Shown here in pieces: positions 25,255-35,850 of a stretch of 64,000 nucleotides of DNA. Location: contig JAKCOZ010000016.1 in the NCBI GenBank assembly GCA_022605955.1, forward strand, positions 12,652,001 through 12,716,000. The letters run 5' to 3'. Under the pieces are notes generated by a model. The model was not told the origin of the DNA. It saw only the letters and a program-made list of their open reading frames with translations, and made no database searches. This DNA comes from Rallus limicola. Taxonomy: Eukaryota > Chordata > Aves > Gruiformes > Rallidae. Made by a program: the position numbers and the translations under genes. Every line of letters starts with the position of its first letter. Position 1 is the first letter of the stretch.

Positions 25255-25850
25255 CTTTGCACTTCTGTTTCCTCTGTGCCTTTAATCAGGGCCGGGGGAT
25301 GTAATTGCTCTGTCTGGGCACAGCTTAAGGCATGCTGTGCAACTAACAATTAGTTTAGAGACTGAGATCTATAAATTTTGAGAAAAGAGTAAGAGGATTT
25401 GGTGTGCTTGAGCTATCCTTTCTAATGAAGAAAAATATCACACCGGAAGGGACCCGGAGTGTTATCAAAGCAACTTAATATCATCTGGTAGTGATTTGTA
25501 GGCCCTGATAATCTATTGTGATCATGTTGAAGGGGGGAGGAAAAAGTCCACGTGTTCCACTATTTATGAGATTTCCAAAATGATGGCCACCATCTGTGCA
25601 AACGCCACTAATTTCAGCCACCGTCTTCATGGCAAATGGCACCATGAGATTGTCCAAGGGAAGGGAAGCACTGCAGGAATGTCAGGCTATTTATTGTTTA
25701 TAAAAATAAACCAACTGGACTAAGACATATGCGAGGAATTTATATCAAACAGCTGCAAAAGCAAGTTGCCTCAATAGGGAGGGTGCATTGATGATGCAAT
25801 CGGACCACACCGAAAGACTTTCCTATTAATCTTAGAATATACATGAGATG
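25255..25850. promoter_or_regulatory. Candidate conserved non-coding block
   Basis: This is a 600-bp balanced stretch with no stop-free frame of note and no repeat signature. It contains TGATAATCTATTGTGATC (GATA and SOX-like words), AATGATGGCCACCATCTG, TCATGGCAAATGGCACCATG and CTATTTATTGTTTATAAA (forkhead/SOX-like TTATTGTTTA). It differs in texture from the AT-rich DNA around it. Confidence 0.28.
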
Positions 25851-26810
25851 CTTGAGATACTGATTTGTCCCCATCTACACCCAAACTCGTTTTACAAGGA
25901 TATTCTTAAGTAATTTTTGAAAACAGTTTATCTAGACAGAAACTAATTTATTATGTGAGTTTATTAACTAAATAAATATAAACAAAGTCTAAGAACAGTT
26001 TGTCCCCACATAAGCTTACCTCTCAAAGAGCACTTCCTCCTTGCTGTCTTAGTTAAACAAGCACAATGCAGATACTAATACTCAGTGCCAGCGAACCTTC
26101 ATGTCACGCGTACCAAGTTTCTAGGATTTGAAAATTCCTTGCTTTATGGTCAGCAGTCTAATTCCATTAAAGTCCTGTCCAAATTTCTTAATGAAGGCGA
26201 CCAAATCCATCACAATAAGAAACGACATTCAGTGAGAACAAGGAGTCAAGGAATAATGAGATAACACCAAAGTGATAAATGGTGTCTCAGCAACACTACA
26301 CGGTACAGTATTTTAGTATCAGGCCTGCGTAACAGCAACAGACAAAGGGGAGAAAAGAGCTGAGGAGAAAGACCAGCTTCTTGCCTTTGCAAAGCTGGTT
26401 TACCAGGCATGCTTGACACTGGAGAGAATCTTACTTATTTAACTGTTAATGGGTTGGTATATCTACAGCAACCTCTGGGAAATTCTCTTTCTAGGTCTAC
26501 ATGCTTGAGAACAGCTATCTTTGCTTTTCATTAAAACTGCATGCAGTTTGAAACACCTGCCTAAAGGAAAACTCTCAAGCTGATTGACTCTAACATGAGA
26601 ATTAATTCCGGCTGCTTTAGTGCGTGGACAAGGCTCCACAGAACAGCATGTCGGTATTAGGCTTTTCCATAATACGAACTGGCAAGGATTGCTCTTCTGG
26701 GAATCCTGCTCAGCTGGAATTCAAACACTTTGTTTGACAACTGACTTTCAAGGCGTGTGTCCTTTTCTTTTAAACACACACATCATGCTTGAAAGCCAAG
26801 GTATAACAGT

Positions 26811-26846
26811 GCATATGTGCATATATACTTATATATATATATATAA
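26811..26846. repeat. (TA)n/(CATA) microsatellite
   Basis: GCATATGTGCATATATACTT leads into an uninterrupted TA run at 26830-26845. Confidence 0.85.
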
Positions 26847-29131
26847 AAATGAAGAAAGGACTGCTCCTAAGAAATAATTTTCTATAGTTTGTGAGTGTTA
26901 CTTACCCATGTTAATGCCAGAACTTTCTAGCTAGAAGGGAGGAAAAAATGTTTTGTTTACTTAATTGATTTTAAAAGAGTGATCAAAAAAGCCACTAGTA
27001 GATACCAAACGTGTTTTCTGACTTCTGGGAGATTCTGGGATTTGACTCTTTTTTTTAGAGAAAACATCCTTGTACAGTCTAAAGATATTTTAGCTAAGAC
27101 ACATTAGCAGAGAGGTACACTCTTGAAATGGGTGTTAGCAAAAGGCCTTACAAAACCAGTCACTGCCCCAAAGCAAAACCCTTAAGCCCCTCAAGGTATA
27201 GCTTATGTGTTACAGGCACACCTCTGCGTTGGTCATGCAGATTTCTCTGAAGCACAGACCCCTAACTCTTGCCCATGCACAATGCCAAACATGCCACAAA
27301 GCTCAAAAATGCCCCTGCAGACCACTTTCCAACTCTGTCTCTACCTTAGCTCTCACACACAAGTATTTTCAAGTTCTCTGTTCAAACCCCTGTGATCCCC
27401 AATTCACAAAGCACACACTAGGACAGTCAGTGATGTCACAGTTTTCTTCCAGTTATGGCTAATCTATAAAACAGGATAAAGGCTGTTTAAATTTATTAGT
27501 GAATCTGACAATAAACTTGCCCTTATAAAGGCAAAAGATGGTCGAGAAGCAGGTTCCAAGATACCTGTTGTGTGAATAATCAGTGAAATGTAATCTTGGT
27601 GTTGTTTAAAGTGTAATTACCTGACAGGAAGGCACAGAAAGTCTTGTACTCCCTTTTAGTCTGTTCATTTCTGTTCCTGTGCTGCAGTTAATCCTCTTTG
27701 CTGTGCAAAATCTACAGAATTGGCTCACAAACATCTTTAGCAGCACAGCAGAGGTGGGGGCTGTGACCCAGAAGCCAGGGAACCACCTGTGGACTTTACC
27801 ACTAACAAAAATGGATCCTAGAACTGCATCATCAATAGACTTAATTTCTGATTAAAATATAAACTGGTCTTAGTTGCAATACAAAGTCCTAAAGACTACT
27901 TTAGTAACAGTCTCCCTTTCAAAGCATGCAGGATCTACCTTATCAAGTAAAATATCTAAGGCATTAAGCTGGGAACATTTATTGATGTCTCTCTTGGAAC
28001 TGGATTGAGACATTTACATGAACAATGGTCCTATTGGTATTAAAACAGTATGCCTGGAGAATTGCTTTGTATCAAAGATTCTCTCCTCTGCCACTATCTG
28101 ATCACCTATTCATATATACATCTATATCTTCAGGTCTATTACCAAACACATAAATGTTCTTAACACACTTTGGATTAGTATGCATGGAGACTAAGAAATA
28201 AATTAAGCAATTCCGCTGAAGATCAATGTGCATAAGGTAAACCACAGTTAGTCCATAGGCCAGTGCTCTTAAGCATCATCCCATGGTCTGACACTGCCTG
28301 TAGAAACAGCTCCATCACCCTCCTCCCATCTGGTTCTGCTGTCAGTGGAAGCTAACCAACAGGATGGGTGTGAACACCCCTCGGCTCAGTTTCCCAAAAG
28401 GAAGTCTCCTGGCAGTGGTACCCTTGTTCCCATCTCCTGCTGCAATTTATTTCATTCTGAGTTACACCACTCCAACTGTTTACGAAGTCATGCTATAAAG
28501 TAGGTTGTAAACTGATCTGGGTTCAAAAGCGGTTGTGAATTGCTGGCAGTGGGAGATGTGAGGTTGGCAACAATCTCTTAAATGAGCTGTGATACACAAG
28601 AAAGAGTGGAACCGCATCTAAGGTTATCTCTTCCCTGGCAACTTTTGTGTGTCTTGTGTCACTAAATTCACAAACAGGTCACAGAACCTGATGGAGAAAA
28701 AAAATTGCAGAGCATGAGCCTTACTAGTGAACAGCCATTCCAAGAGGAAACCTTACACTGTCACTGCTTTGCAAAAACATATGCAGAATGACCCAGCTAA
28801 CCTAAGAAGCCCCCAGTTTTCAAATACAGAAAACAGATTAGATCATGTCCTCCTGTAGATTCGTATCAGGAAAGTAAAACTGCCAGAGGATCTGAAGTGA
28901 TGCCTCTTTATTCCTCCCATTAACTCAAGCACAAAACAGTCACAAAATAAAATTGGCTAGCTGATTCTTAGGCTTCATTTAAAAGTTTTCTATAACTCCA
29001 GTGTACTTCCTACTCCTACTTATTCCTGCATCATCAGTCATCCACAGCACTGTAAAATACCATGTTTGTCACTCTTCTGGAATGTAAAGGTATATGCTAC
29101 CTGTGATACGTTGTTTCAGGATTGCTGAGTG

Positions 29132-29163
29132 ATTCATACTATGATGAATTCATACTATGATGG
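29132..29163 (+). repeat. 16-bp tandem duplication
   Basis: ATTCATACTATGATGA (29132-29147) is followed by ATTCATACTATGATGG (29148-29163), 15 of 16 identical. A recent replication-slippage event. Confidence 0.92.
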
Positions 29164-29737
29164 AAGACAACAGACACTTCAGAGTACGTCAGTAACTAAC
29201 TTTTTCACAAGTTATTTATCACTCAACTGATTTCCATATCTTTTTCTATTAAAACACACAAAGCTATCACCCAGGAGCTAGAGGAAATTTTGGTAGTTTA
29301 CTCCTGTTCACAAAATACAGGCAAAAGTACTGGTAACATAGAAATACAGAGCACTTTTTATAGTATATAGTAAGTATAAAGGGCTGCAGACTGCAAGATG
29401 TGCAATCACTTCATTACAAAACAAATAGAAATGTTTCATTTCTGCAAAGCCTGGATATTGTTTGCATGCTGCCTAATGTAAGGAACCTTGGAATTCCCTT
29501 CTAATTAGCAAGTAGGTAGGTCCAAGACAATTGAGAAACAGGACTTAAAAAGGTTTAAAAATAATGTATTATTTGCAGTGCTATTATTCCCATCATTTTG
29601 AACATGAAAATATTGGTTAACAAACACAGATACACAAAGGGGATCTTATCTTTTCCTTCTCTGCATGGATGCATAATTTGAGAAGTTACTTGTCCTTTAC
29701 AACAACAAGAAAATATCTTTGTTATTTTTATGATAAC

Positions 29738-29751
29738 TTTTTTTTTTTTTT
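29738..29751. repeat. T14 homopolymer
   Basis: Run of 14 T following TATGATAAC. No associated repeat body. Confidence 0.85.
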
Positions 29752-32106
29752 GATCCTAGAGATCCTCTTTTGTCATCAGGTATCAAAGCACTTTCTGAAG
29801 AAGGTAAAATTCCAGTCCCACCCTTAGAGGGTGAATCTGAACTGATCCACTGAAGTTTGAGCAGTTTTCCAAGCAGGACAAAGGCAGGGCTAGAAATTCA
29901 CCTACATTTCTATTCCCCATCTCCAATAAACTAAATGGACTGTCCTCTATCTATTTACTTAAGGGTACTATCTTTAAAAAGGTAAGTAGATCTCCTCCAA
30001 TTGCCAAACATGTATGATTCACTTGTGAAAAGAGCTGTTTTCAAGCTCTGGAATCTGACTTGATTCTTTTTTCTAAATCTGGCATGTTGAAAGCTAAAAT
30101 GGCACTTCTTTCAGTTCCTGCGTACTGCACCAATGCTGCAGGAAGAGACACAAAGCTATTTAAGTACCACCAGTGCTGTACAATGCAATTTAAGTGAAAC
30201 ACTGGTGGCTATGATTCACCTTTTGGCAGAAAAGCCCCTAAGAAAGGAACGTATTTTTATACATTAGAACACTCCATTTAGCATTTTTAGTAAGTTATAT
30301 GGCAATTTTTTAGTTATATGATTTAATGCTAGTTAATAAAATGGTCTATAGTGAAGAGGGGACTGGAATAGACAAGATAAAATTTATGACTGTTTTGAAT
30401 CAAAGCCAGCTGAATCCACTGGAAACTTGAGGAGTAAACAAAAAGCCTTAGTCTAAACATTAGAGAGACGGAAATTTAAATGTTATGATAAAAACTCATT
30501 TCACCTGTAAAAATCCTGTAATGGATTACAAAAATAATTTAATGTACCCATCATCACCAGTTCCTGCTTTGATCCTTTATACACTCCTCTGCTACAAACC
30601 TGGAACCTTCCAAACCGGCAAACTCAGTGCGTGTGTGTTGCCACAAACTGAAAATTAAGCAAATGAAAAAGTATTTTAAGATTCCAATCATTTCTAAACA
30701 ATATCACTGCAATATGATACTTTATTTCATCACATATAACCACCAGAGTAGAAACAGAGAGCTGACTACATCAAAACGGGAAGGGGAGAGGAGAATCATG
30801 CAGAGCTTAGCTTTGCTCAAAGAGCTGTCTGAGTTCAATCAGGAGGTTGCTATCCAGGCAGCTTCCTCGGCTTCCTTGGAGTCCAAAATGTTCTTTGACA
30901 TTTAGCCCAAACATGGTGAAGTGCAGTTAGAAGCTAAAGCTGTTTATCACTTCTGCTAGTCCTGTTTTTCTACTGGTGTTTTCACACTCACTGTGGAAGG
31001 AATTGCCTCACAAAAATCACATTTTCCTCACAATGCTCTTTTAGCTGCTTTGACTTTTTGAGGTTTCGTGGACTAAAAAGAATTGGTGTGGTACTGAATT
31101 TACAATTAGCAAGACCAGAAAAACCCTCTTATATAGTGTTAAGAGGCAGAATATGAACTGACTTTTTTAGATTGTGCAGATTAGTCTAATAGATTGCCTT
31201 TTTGTTCATATTTGCCTATTCTTGAAAAATAAAACTGTTTTTCAGATTTCAGAAATGAAGGAATAAAAATCAAAGTAAGGAACGTTCTCAGCATTCTTGG
31301 AACAAGTGATTCTTCATATTACTACTTTTTATGGGAGTGACTGTCAATCATCAATCTTCAAAAATGTCATAAACACCCACACATGCTATTTCAAAGATAC
31401 CTAATGTAGGATATATAATACCATATTTCAAACTGGATTCAAAGCTTTTAATCTATCTAATAGTTAAGAACAAGGAAAAACACAAACATCAAATGAAATG
31501 AAATGTATTTGTTGATGCTAACTGCAAATATTCATTTAATACAAATTATTAGTCTATTACTATCCATTTTAAAATAATTTAATGTCTGAATGATGATAGA
31601 GCTCATCAAAAGCCTGCAGCATACAGAATCACTAATGCCAGCAGGTGATCTGCCAAGCAGGACCACTGTTAAAATGCAACAGATTTAAGTTTGTGTTTGC
31701 TGTAAGCGAACCAAAGCAGAAACACTCTAGAAAGGATCTACTGGGTAGTCACAAGACAGTTGTAAGCAGATCTATACAGTCCCACATAATACAACTGTTT
31801 CAAAAGAACTGCAGCGTTAAATAGATGGAGTGAAGTAACGAGAAACTTTTAGGAGAGCAGGTAACTTTAAAATGCTTTGCTTGCTGATCATCTTCAATGT
31901 CTTAAGGAACCAGGTAGTGTTTCATCTAATCCAGACAGTTTACACATTTACTACAGTGACAGCATTGCTGGTCGACAACCAAATAAACCAGACGTATCTA
32001 CACACTGCTCATCAAACAATCCAAAGGACATGGTCACGCAGACCTGAAAGAAGTGGCTAGAGCTTCCCTAGAAGGACTGGGAAGCCCTCCCTGTGCTCTG
32101 TTCCAG

Positions 32107-32149
32107 CAGGCTAAGGGCCTCACTGATTCAACCAAGCCTAAGTCTGCAG
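32107..32149 (+). other. Candidate 43-nt exon
   Basis: CCCTCCCTGTGCTCTGTTCCAG (pyrimidine-rich acceptor, AG at 32105-32106) and CAG/GTGAGT (donor GT at 32150) enclose 43 bases with an open frame (QAKGLTDSTKPKSA). Both signals are near consensus. No neighbouring exon was identified. Confidence 0.12.
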
Positions 32150-33340
32150 GTGAGTGCCATGTGAATGCTGAAAAAATTATAGATTCAAACAATATTAAAC
32201 CAAACATTCTCCTTTTTTCACATCCTGTAAGTGAAAAAAGTTCAACCTAGGTTGAAGCCTAGGTGCTAGCAGAGGTGTAGGAGGTACACTCTACACTTGA
32301 CTCCCCATGGTTGGGGCAGGAGGCAAGTCCAAATGGCCTTGCTCCATGCATGCACTTCTGCATGGATACTCTCTCCAGTCTGGTTCATTAATGGAACTTC
32401 AGGGCCACTAAAAACACTGGATACTTTTCTCAGTCTCAACTCCAGCTTTCAAATGACTGCATTATTTATTCACTAGTACTACATTCAAACTGTTGGTTCC
32501 CCTGTTACTTGGTGAAATAAAGAACAGCAATATTATTCCAAATCTCAATTTTACAGCTCTTGGAAGCCCCAGATGACTGTACCATAAAATTCTCCTTACC
32601 CTCCCTCCCTTGACTTTTCTCTGCCTTACATCCGATTGAGGGAATAGCTGCCTGCAGCAAGGAGCTAAAGGCTGACCTGGCCACCTTACCTAACCAGGGT
32701 AATCAATTATAACCACCAACAGATTGCAAGTGGGAGGAAGAACAGTCTTGTACTTAACATCCTGAGCTTGGATCAGAGGATCAAGCTCTACATGTGAGAT
32801 GCATCTGCAAATACAGTTCTCCGGAGAAAAAACTGCATCGAGAGAGTAGGGAGGACTGAAGCGTTGGAAAGTATGCCATACTGACACAGTTCACAGAGAA
32901 TTTTTTCACTTCTTTGTTTGCTTATTTATGATACAGGAAACAAAATATTTATCTAACAAAAATCTAGACCTGATTAATTCCTGATTCTTGGTTTTGACTT
33001 CTTTTGAGAGATCACTGTCTCTCCTGTGTAGCTGAGCTGCTCATGATGTATCACACAGTTCAGTCCTGTTCTCATAAGCTTCCTTCCCCTGGCTAACCTT
33101 GCACTTACTGGCTGTTCCTGTGCTGTGGTAAGAAGTACAGCAAAATGCAGGCGGTTTCATTTGTAGGCGGTTTTCAAATCTGATCCTTTGTGTTCCAGTC
33201 CTGTCCTTTTGTAATTATGGGAGAATTCCAGCTCCGACTATCCAAAAAATTCAGAACAGACGGGTCATGGGATCCTAATCCTGTTACTTTTGACACATCT
33301 TACTTGTAAAGAAAATCTTAAGTACAAACCCAAATGTTTA
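32150..33340. other. No gene recognised
   Basis: Includes a small hairpin ACCTAGG/CCTAGGT at about 32248-32267. Sequence just left of 33341 may contain the missing 5' part of the LTR but is not recognisable. Confidence 0.45.
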
Positions 33341-33890
33341 TGACTGCACCCCATAGCACTGACCCACTCTGGGGCAGCTGGGGGAGAGCTAAAGCCCCAT
33401 GGGAAGGGACTTGTGTTGGAGAAGTTCGTGAAAGACTGTCTGCCATGGGTGGGACCCCATGCTGGAGCAGGAGCAGGGTGTGAGGAATGCCCCCCCACTA
33501 AGAAGGAAAACAACTTGTGAGGAATTGACCGCAACCCCTGTTCCCTGCCTCTCCTGATGCCACAATGGGGGCAAAGGAGGGAGCAAAATCACAAGTAAAG
33601 TGAGGTCTGTGAACAAGGGAGGGGTGGGGAGAGGTGTTTTAAGATCTGGTCTTACTTCTCATTATCTGACTCTGGTTTCATTGTGTGTGTAGTGTAGTGT
33701 AATAAATTAGATGGGTTTTTTTATTTCTTGTTGAGTCTGTTTTGCCCATGACACTAATTGTGGAATGATCTCTCCCTGTCCTTGATTCTTAAACCTCTCA
33801 ATATCTATTTTCTCCCTGTCCAGCTGAAAAGGGGAGTTATAGAGAAACTTTGGTGGGCATCTAGCCTCCAGCCAGGGCCAAGCAACCACA
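33341..33890 (+). mobile_element. Avian ERV long terminal repeat, probably solo and 5'-truncated
   Basis: The segment matches, from memory, an LTR family common in bird genomes (probably ERVL-like; I cannot name the subfamily). Landmarks in order are: a GC-rich part with two related units beginning CCATGGG about 46 bp apart (33397 and 33443), each leading into a GGAG(A/C)AG block; GGGAGGGGTGGGGAGAGGTG followed by TTTTAAGATCTGGTCTTACT; a poly-A signal AATAAA at 33701-33706; GAGTCTGTTTTGCCCATGAC; GATCTCTCCCTGTCCTTGAT; and the terminal block TTTGGTGGGCATCTAGCCTC ending ...AACCACA at 33890. I see no gag, pol or env sequence on either side, so it is most likely a solo LTR left by recombination, or an isolated fragment. 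The 5' boundary is uncertain because the expected TG start is not obvious. Confidence 0.85.
33701..33706 (+). promoter_or_regulatory. LTR polyadenylation signal AATAAA
   Basis: A canonical AATAAA hexamer sits in the expected position of the ERV LTR, between the GC-rich U3-like part and the 3' block. A GT-rich run (TTGTGTGTGTAGTGTAGTGT) lies just upstream. It would mark the R/U5 side if the LTR were active. Confidence 0.55.
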
Positions 33891-34609
33891 CCCTCCATTG
33901 TGGGTTGAGTGGAAGGGTGGAGAAGTGATTTTTCAAAGGCGTGCATTTGTGAAGCACCCGTTCCTGACTGACTTTGATAGTGATTTAGATTCCATGGAGC
34001 CCAATGTGTCATCAAAAAGCAGTCCTTAAAGGCAGTATTATCTACCACTTCTCACCTTTCAATTCCCTAGGAGCTGCTTTTGACTATTAAGTCAGTCAAG
34101 TTACTTCAGTACCAGGAAATGGGAATTTGTATCTCCCCAAATATTGAAAGATCAAAGGAGATAGCAGGTGCCTGACCTGTGCAGATGAGTGTGGGGGTAG
34201 GGTCATGGGAAGGAAAGAACACACGCATGTGTAAGAGTGTGACAGTCAGCTAGGAGATGGCTCCTGCTCTTCACTTAACTGTTTAAACACATGCAACTAC
34301 TTTCAAACTGGCAGTAAAATACTAGCTGTTTAGGAGATGCAGACACATAAACTATGACTTGAGAGGAGGATCTAGTGTAACAAAAGCAAATTTAGTCCTT
34401 GCTATTTGAATAGGCAGCTCAAAGAGGCTAAAGTAGGCAGAGTTAAATTAAACGAAGGTCAGAATGTAACCATTGCTAAGACAGATTTAGACAGCAAACC
34501 CCAAATTGCTTGAGGACACAAAAACTGGTAGTTTATCTTGAGATCTAACATGCACTATCTGGCAATGGCATTGTTTCAATTATGAAACAATTCACATCTC
34601 GGCTGACAC
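33891..34609. other. No gene recognised
   Basis: Right flank of the LTR; no internal retroviral coding sequence seen. Confidence 0.5.
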
Positions 34610-34990
34610 ATGTAATGAAGCTTGCTACTTGCCTAGTACATAATTTAAGGTAAAAGAAAAGAGGGTATGTTTTATCATGGTCTATCATATCTTTGTCTAT
34701 TGTTCTGCAATCCATTTGCATACCTAAAGGGAAATGGCCTTTTTAATTTCTTTCCCCTCTCCTAATCATCTGAGGCCTATTAAGAAGTGTTCTGTATCCT
34801 GTAATCAGGCAATTTATACAGTGTGCACCCTTAGGCTACAGCCATTACAAACAAGCTGAAAAACTCCTTTACAATAAATGATTAGCATGGGAAGACACCA
34901 TTCATAATTAATTTTTTTTCTGTTTGAGTTGGCAGATGGTCCGAGACACTGAAGCATGGCCTATTGCCCACACCTTTATTCCAAAGAGAA
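34610..34990. promoter_or_regulatory. Candidate conserved non-coding block
   Basis: The segment includes CTATTGTTCTGCAATCC (SOX-like), CCATTTGCATACC (octamer-like ATTTGCAT), CCTAATCATCTGAGG, GTAATCAGGC, AATGATTAGCATGG and TCATAATTAATT. The density of homeodomain and POU words is high for the window, and there is no repeat. Confidence 0.28.
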
Positions 34991-35088
34991 AAGGGCAGCC
35001 TTAGAAGAAAAAGAGAAATGTCTGTAAGACTGCTTCACTTTGGGAATAAACATGCTCTCCAGCTTTTCATGAATTTGTGCATGTTAAA

Positions 35089-35155
35089 GACTGGATTCAA
35101 AGCCTGTGGAAGTCAAAGGAAAATAAATCCCATTAGCTTCTGACCAGGACCTGAG
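35089..35155. repeat. Palindromic sauropsid repeat relic
   Basis: GACTGGATTCAAAGCCTGTG, GAAGTCAAAGG, then ATCCCATTAGCTTCTGACCA and GGACC resemble the inverted-arm pattern ggatccaaagcccattgaagtcaatggga ... gactcccattgacttcaatgggctttggatcaggcc, with the right arm shortened. Confidence 0.42.
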
Positions 35156-35764
35156 TTAAAACCACAAAAATAATATTGACTTGAAGGACAGTGTGACTGT
35201 GTTTTTCATAATTTTTCATAGGGGTTATTCCTGAGGCAGCTTGAGCAGACATATTATGCGGGTGGATTTGAAAATGATCAGCTTTGTATTTCTGAAAGCT
35301 GGGTACTCACTGAGGCAGCAAATAAAAGTGATTTCTGCTTTTAGCCACATTTTACAACACGCCTTTTCCTGCTTCCAGAGAAGGAAAGCTGATGACAACT
35401 TCACTCTCCGTTTACCCATGTATTTGCTCACTGTTTACATGTTGCTTTTCAGTACTTTGAAACAACTTCTGACACACTTCTGAGTTGCTGGCATCACTGC
35501 AAACTCCCCCAGAACAAGATCCAGCCAAGCATAGTCATGTTAGTGGCCTGTGCCAGCATTTTCTTGATGGTGACAGGACAGTCCTAACTACCACACAGCA
35601 AATTCCTAACTTAAGAGTAAATAGAGCTTTTTCTGTCATGACTCAGTATACTCTGACCCTCCCTATTGCTCTGTAACAAAACAGCAAGCTGTGTTTCCAT
35701 ATGTGATCTCTAGAATGTGATCTAATTCAATCTCACTGAAGTCTGCAGTGTGTTTTGAGTGCTG

Positions 35765-35850
35765 GTAATGAAACCCAAAGTCATTGCCCATTCAAGATCA
35801 TCTGTTCAGATTCACACACACAAAAGATACAGAGTTCCTGATTGAATTTA
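35765..35850 (-). repeat. Possible L2/MIR-like fragment
   Basis: AAGTCATTGCCCATTCAAGA followed by TCATCTGTTCAG and, further on, CAGAGTTCCTGATT resembles the aagtgacttgcccaaggtca ... gagtcctgactc pattern of reversed MIR/L2. Short and diverged. A chance match is possible. Confidence 0.28.

Larger units (their letters stand above)
25851..32106. other. No gene recognised
   Basis: Six kilobases of AT-rich sequence holding only microsatellites, a 16-bp duplication and short unidentified open frames. The stretch 28270-28450 is mildly GC-richer but carries no CR1 or LTR signature. An AAG/GTAAGT donor word at about 29980 has no supporting acceptor. Confidence 0.5.

Noticed and set aside
28378..28402. 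CTCAGTTTCCC word, as in forward-orientation MIR
   Set aside because: The flanking sequence does not continue the MIR pattern.
28270..28450. GC-richer stretch considered as a CR1 fragment
   Set aside because: None of the CR1 landmark words or terminal octamers is present.
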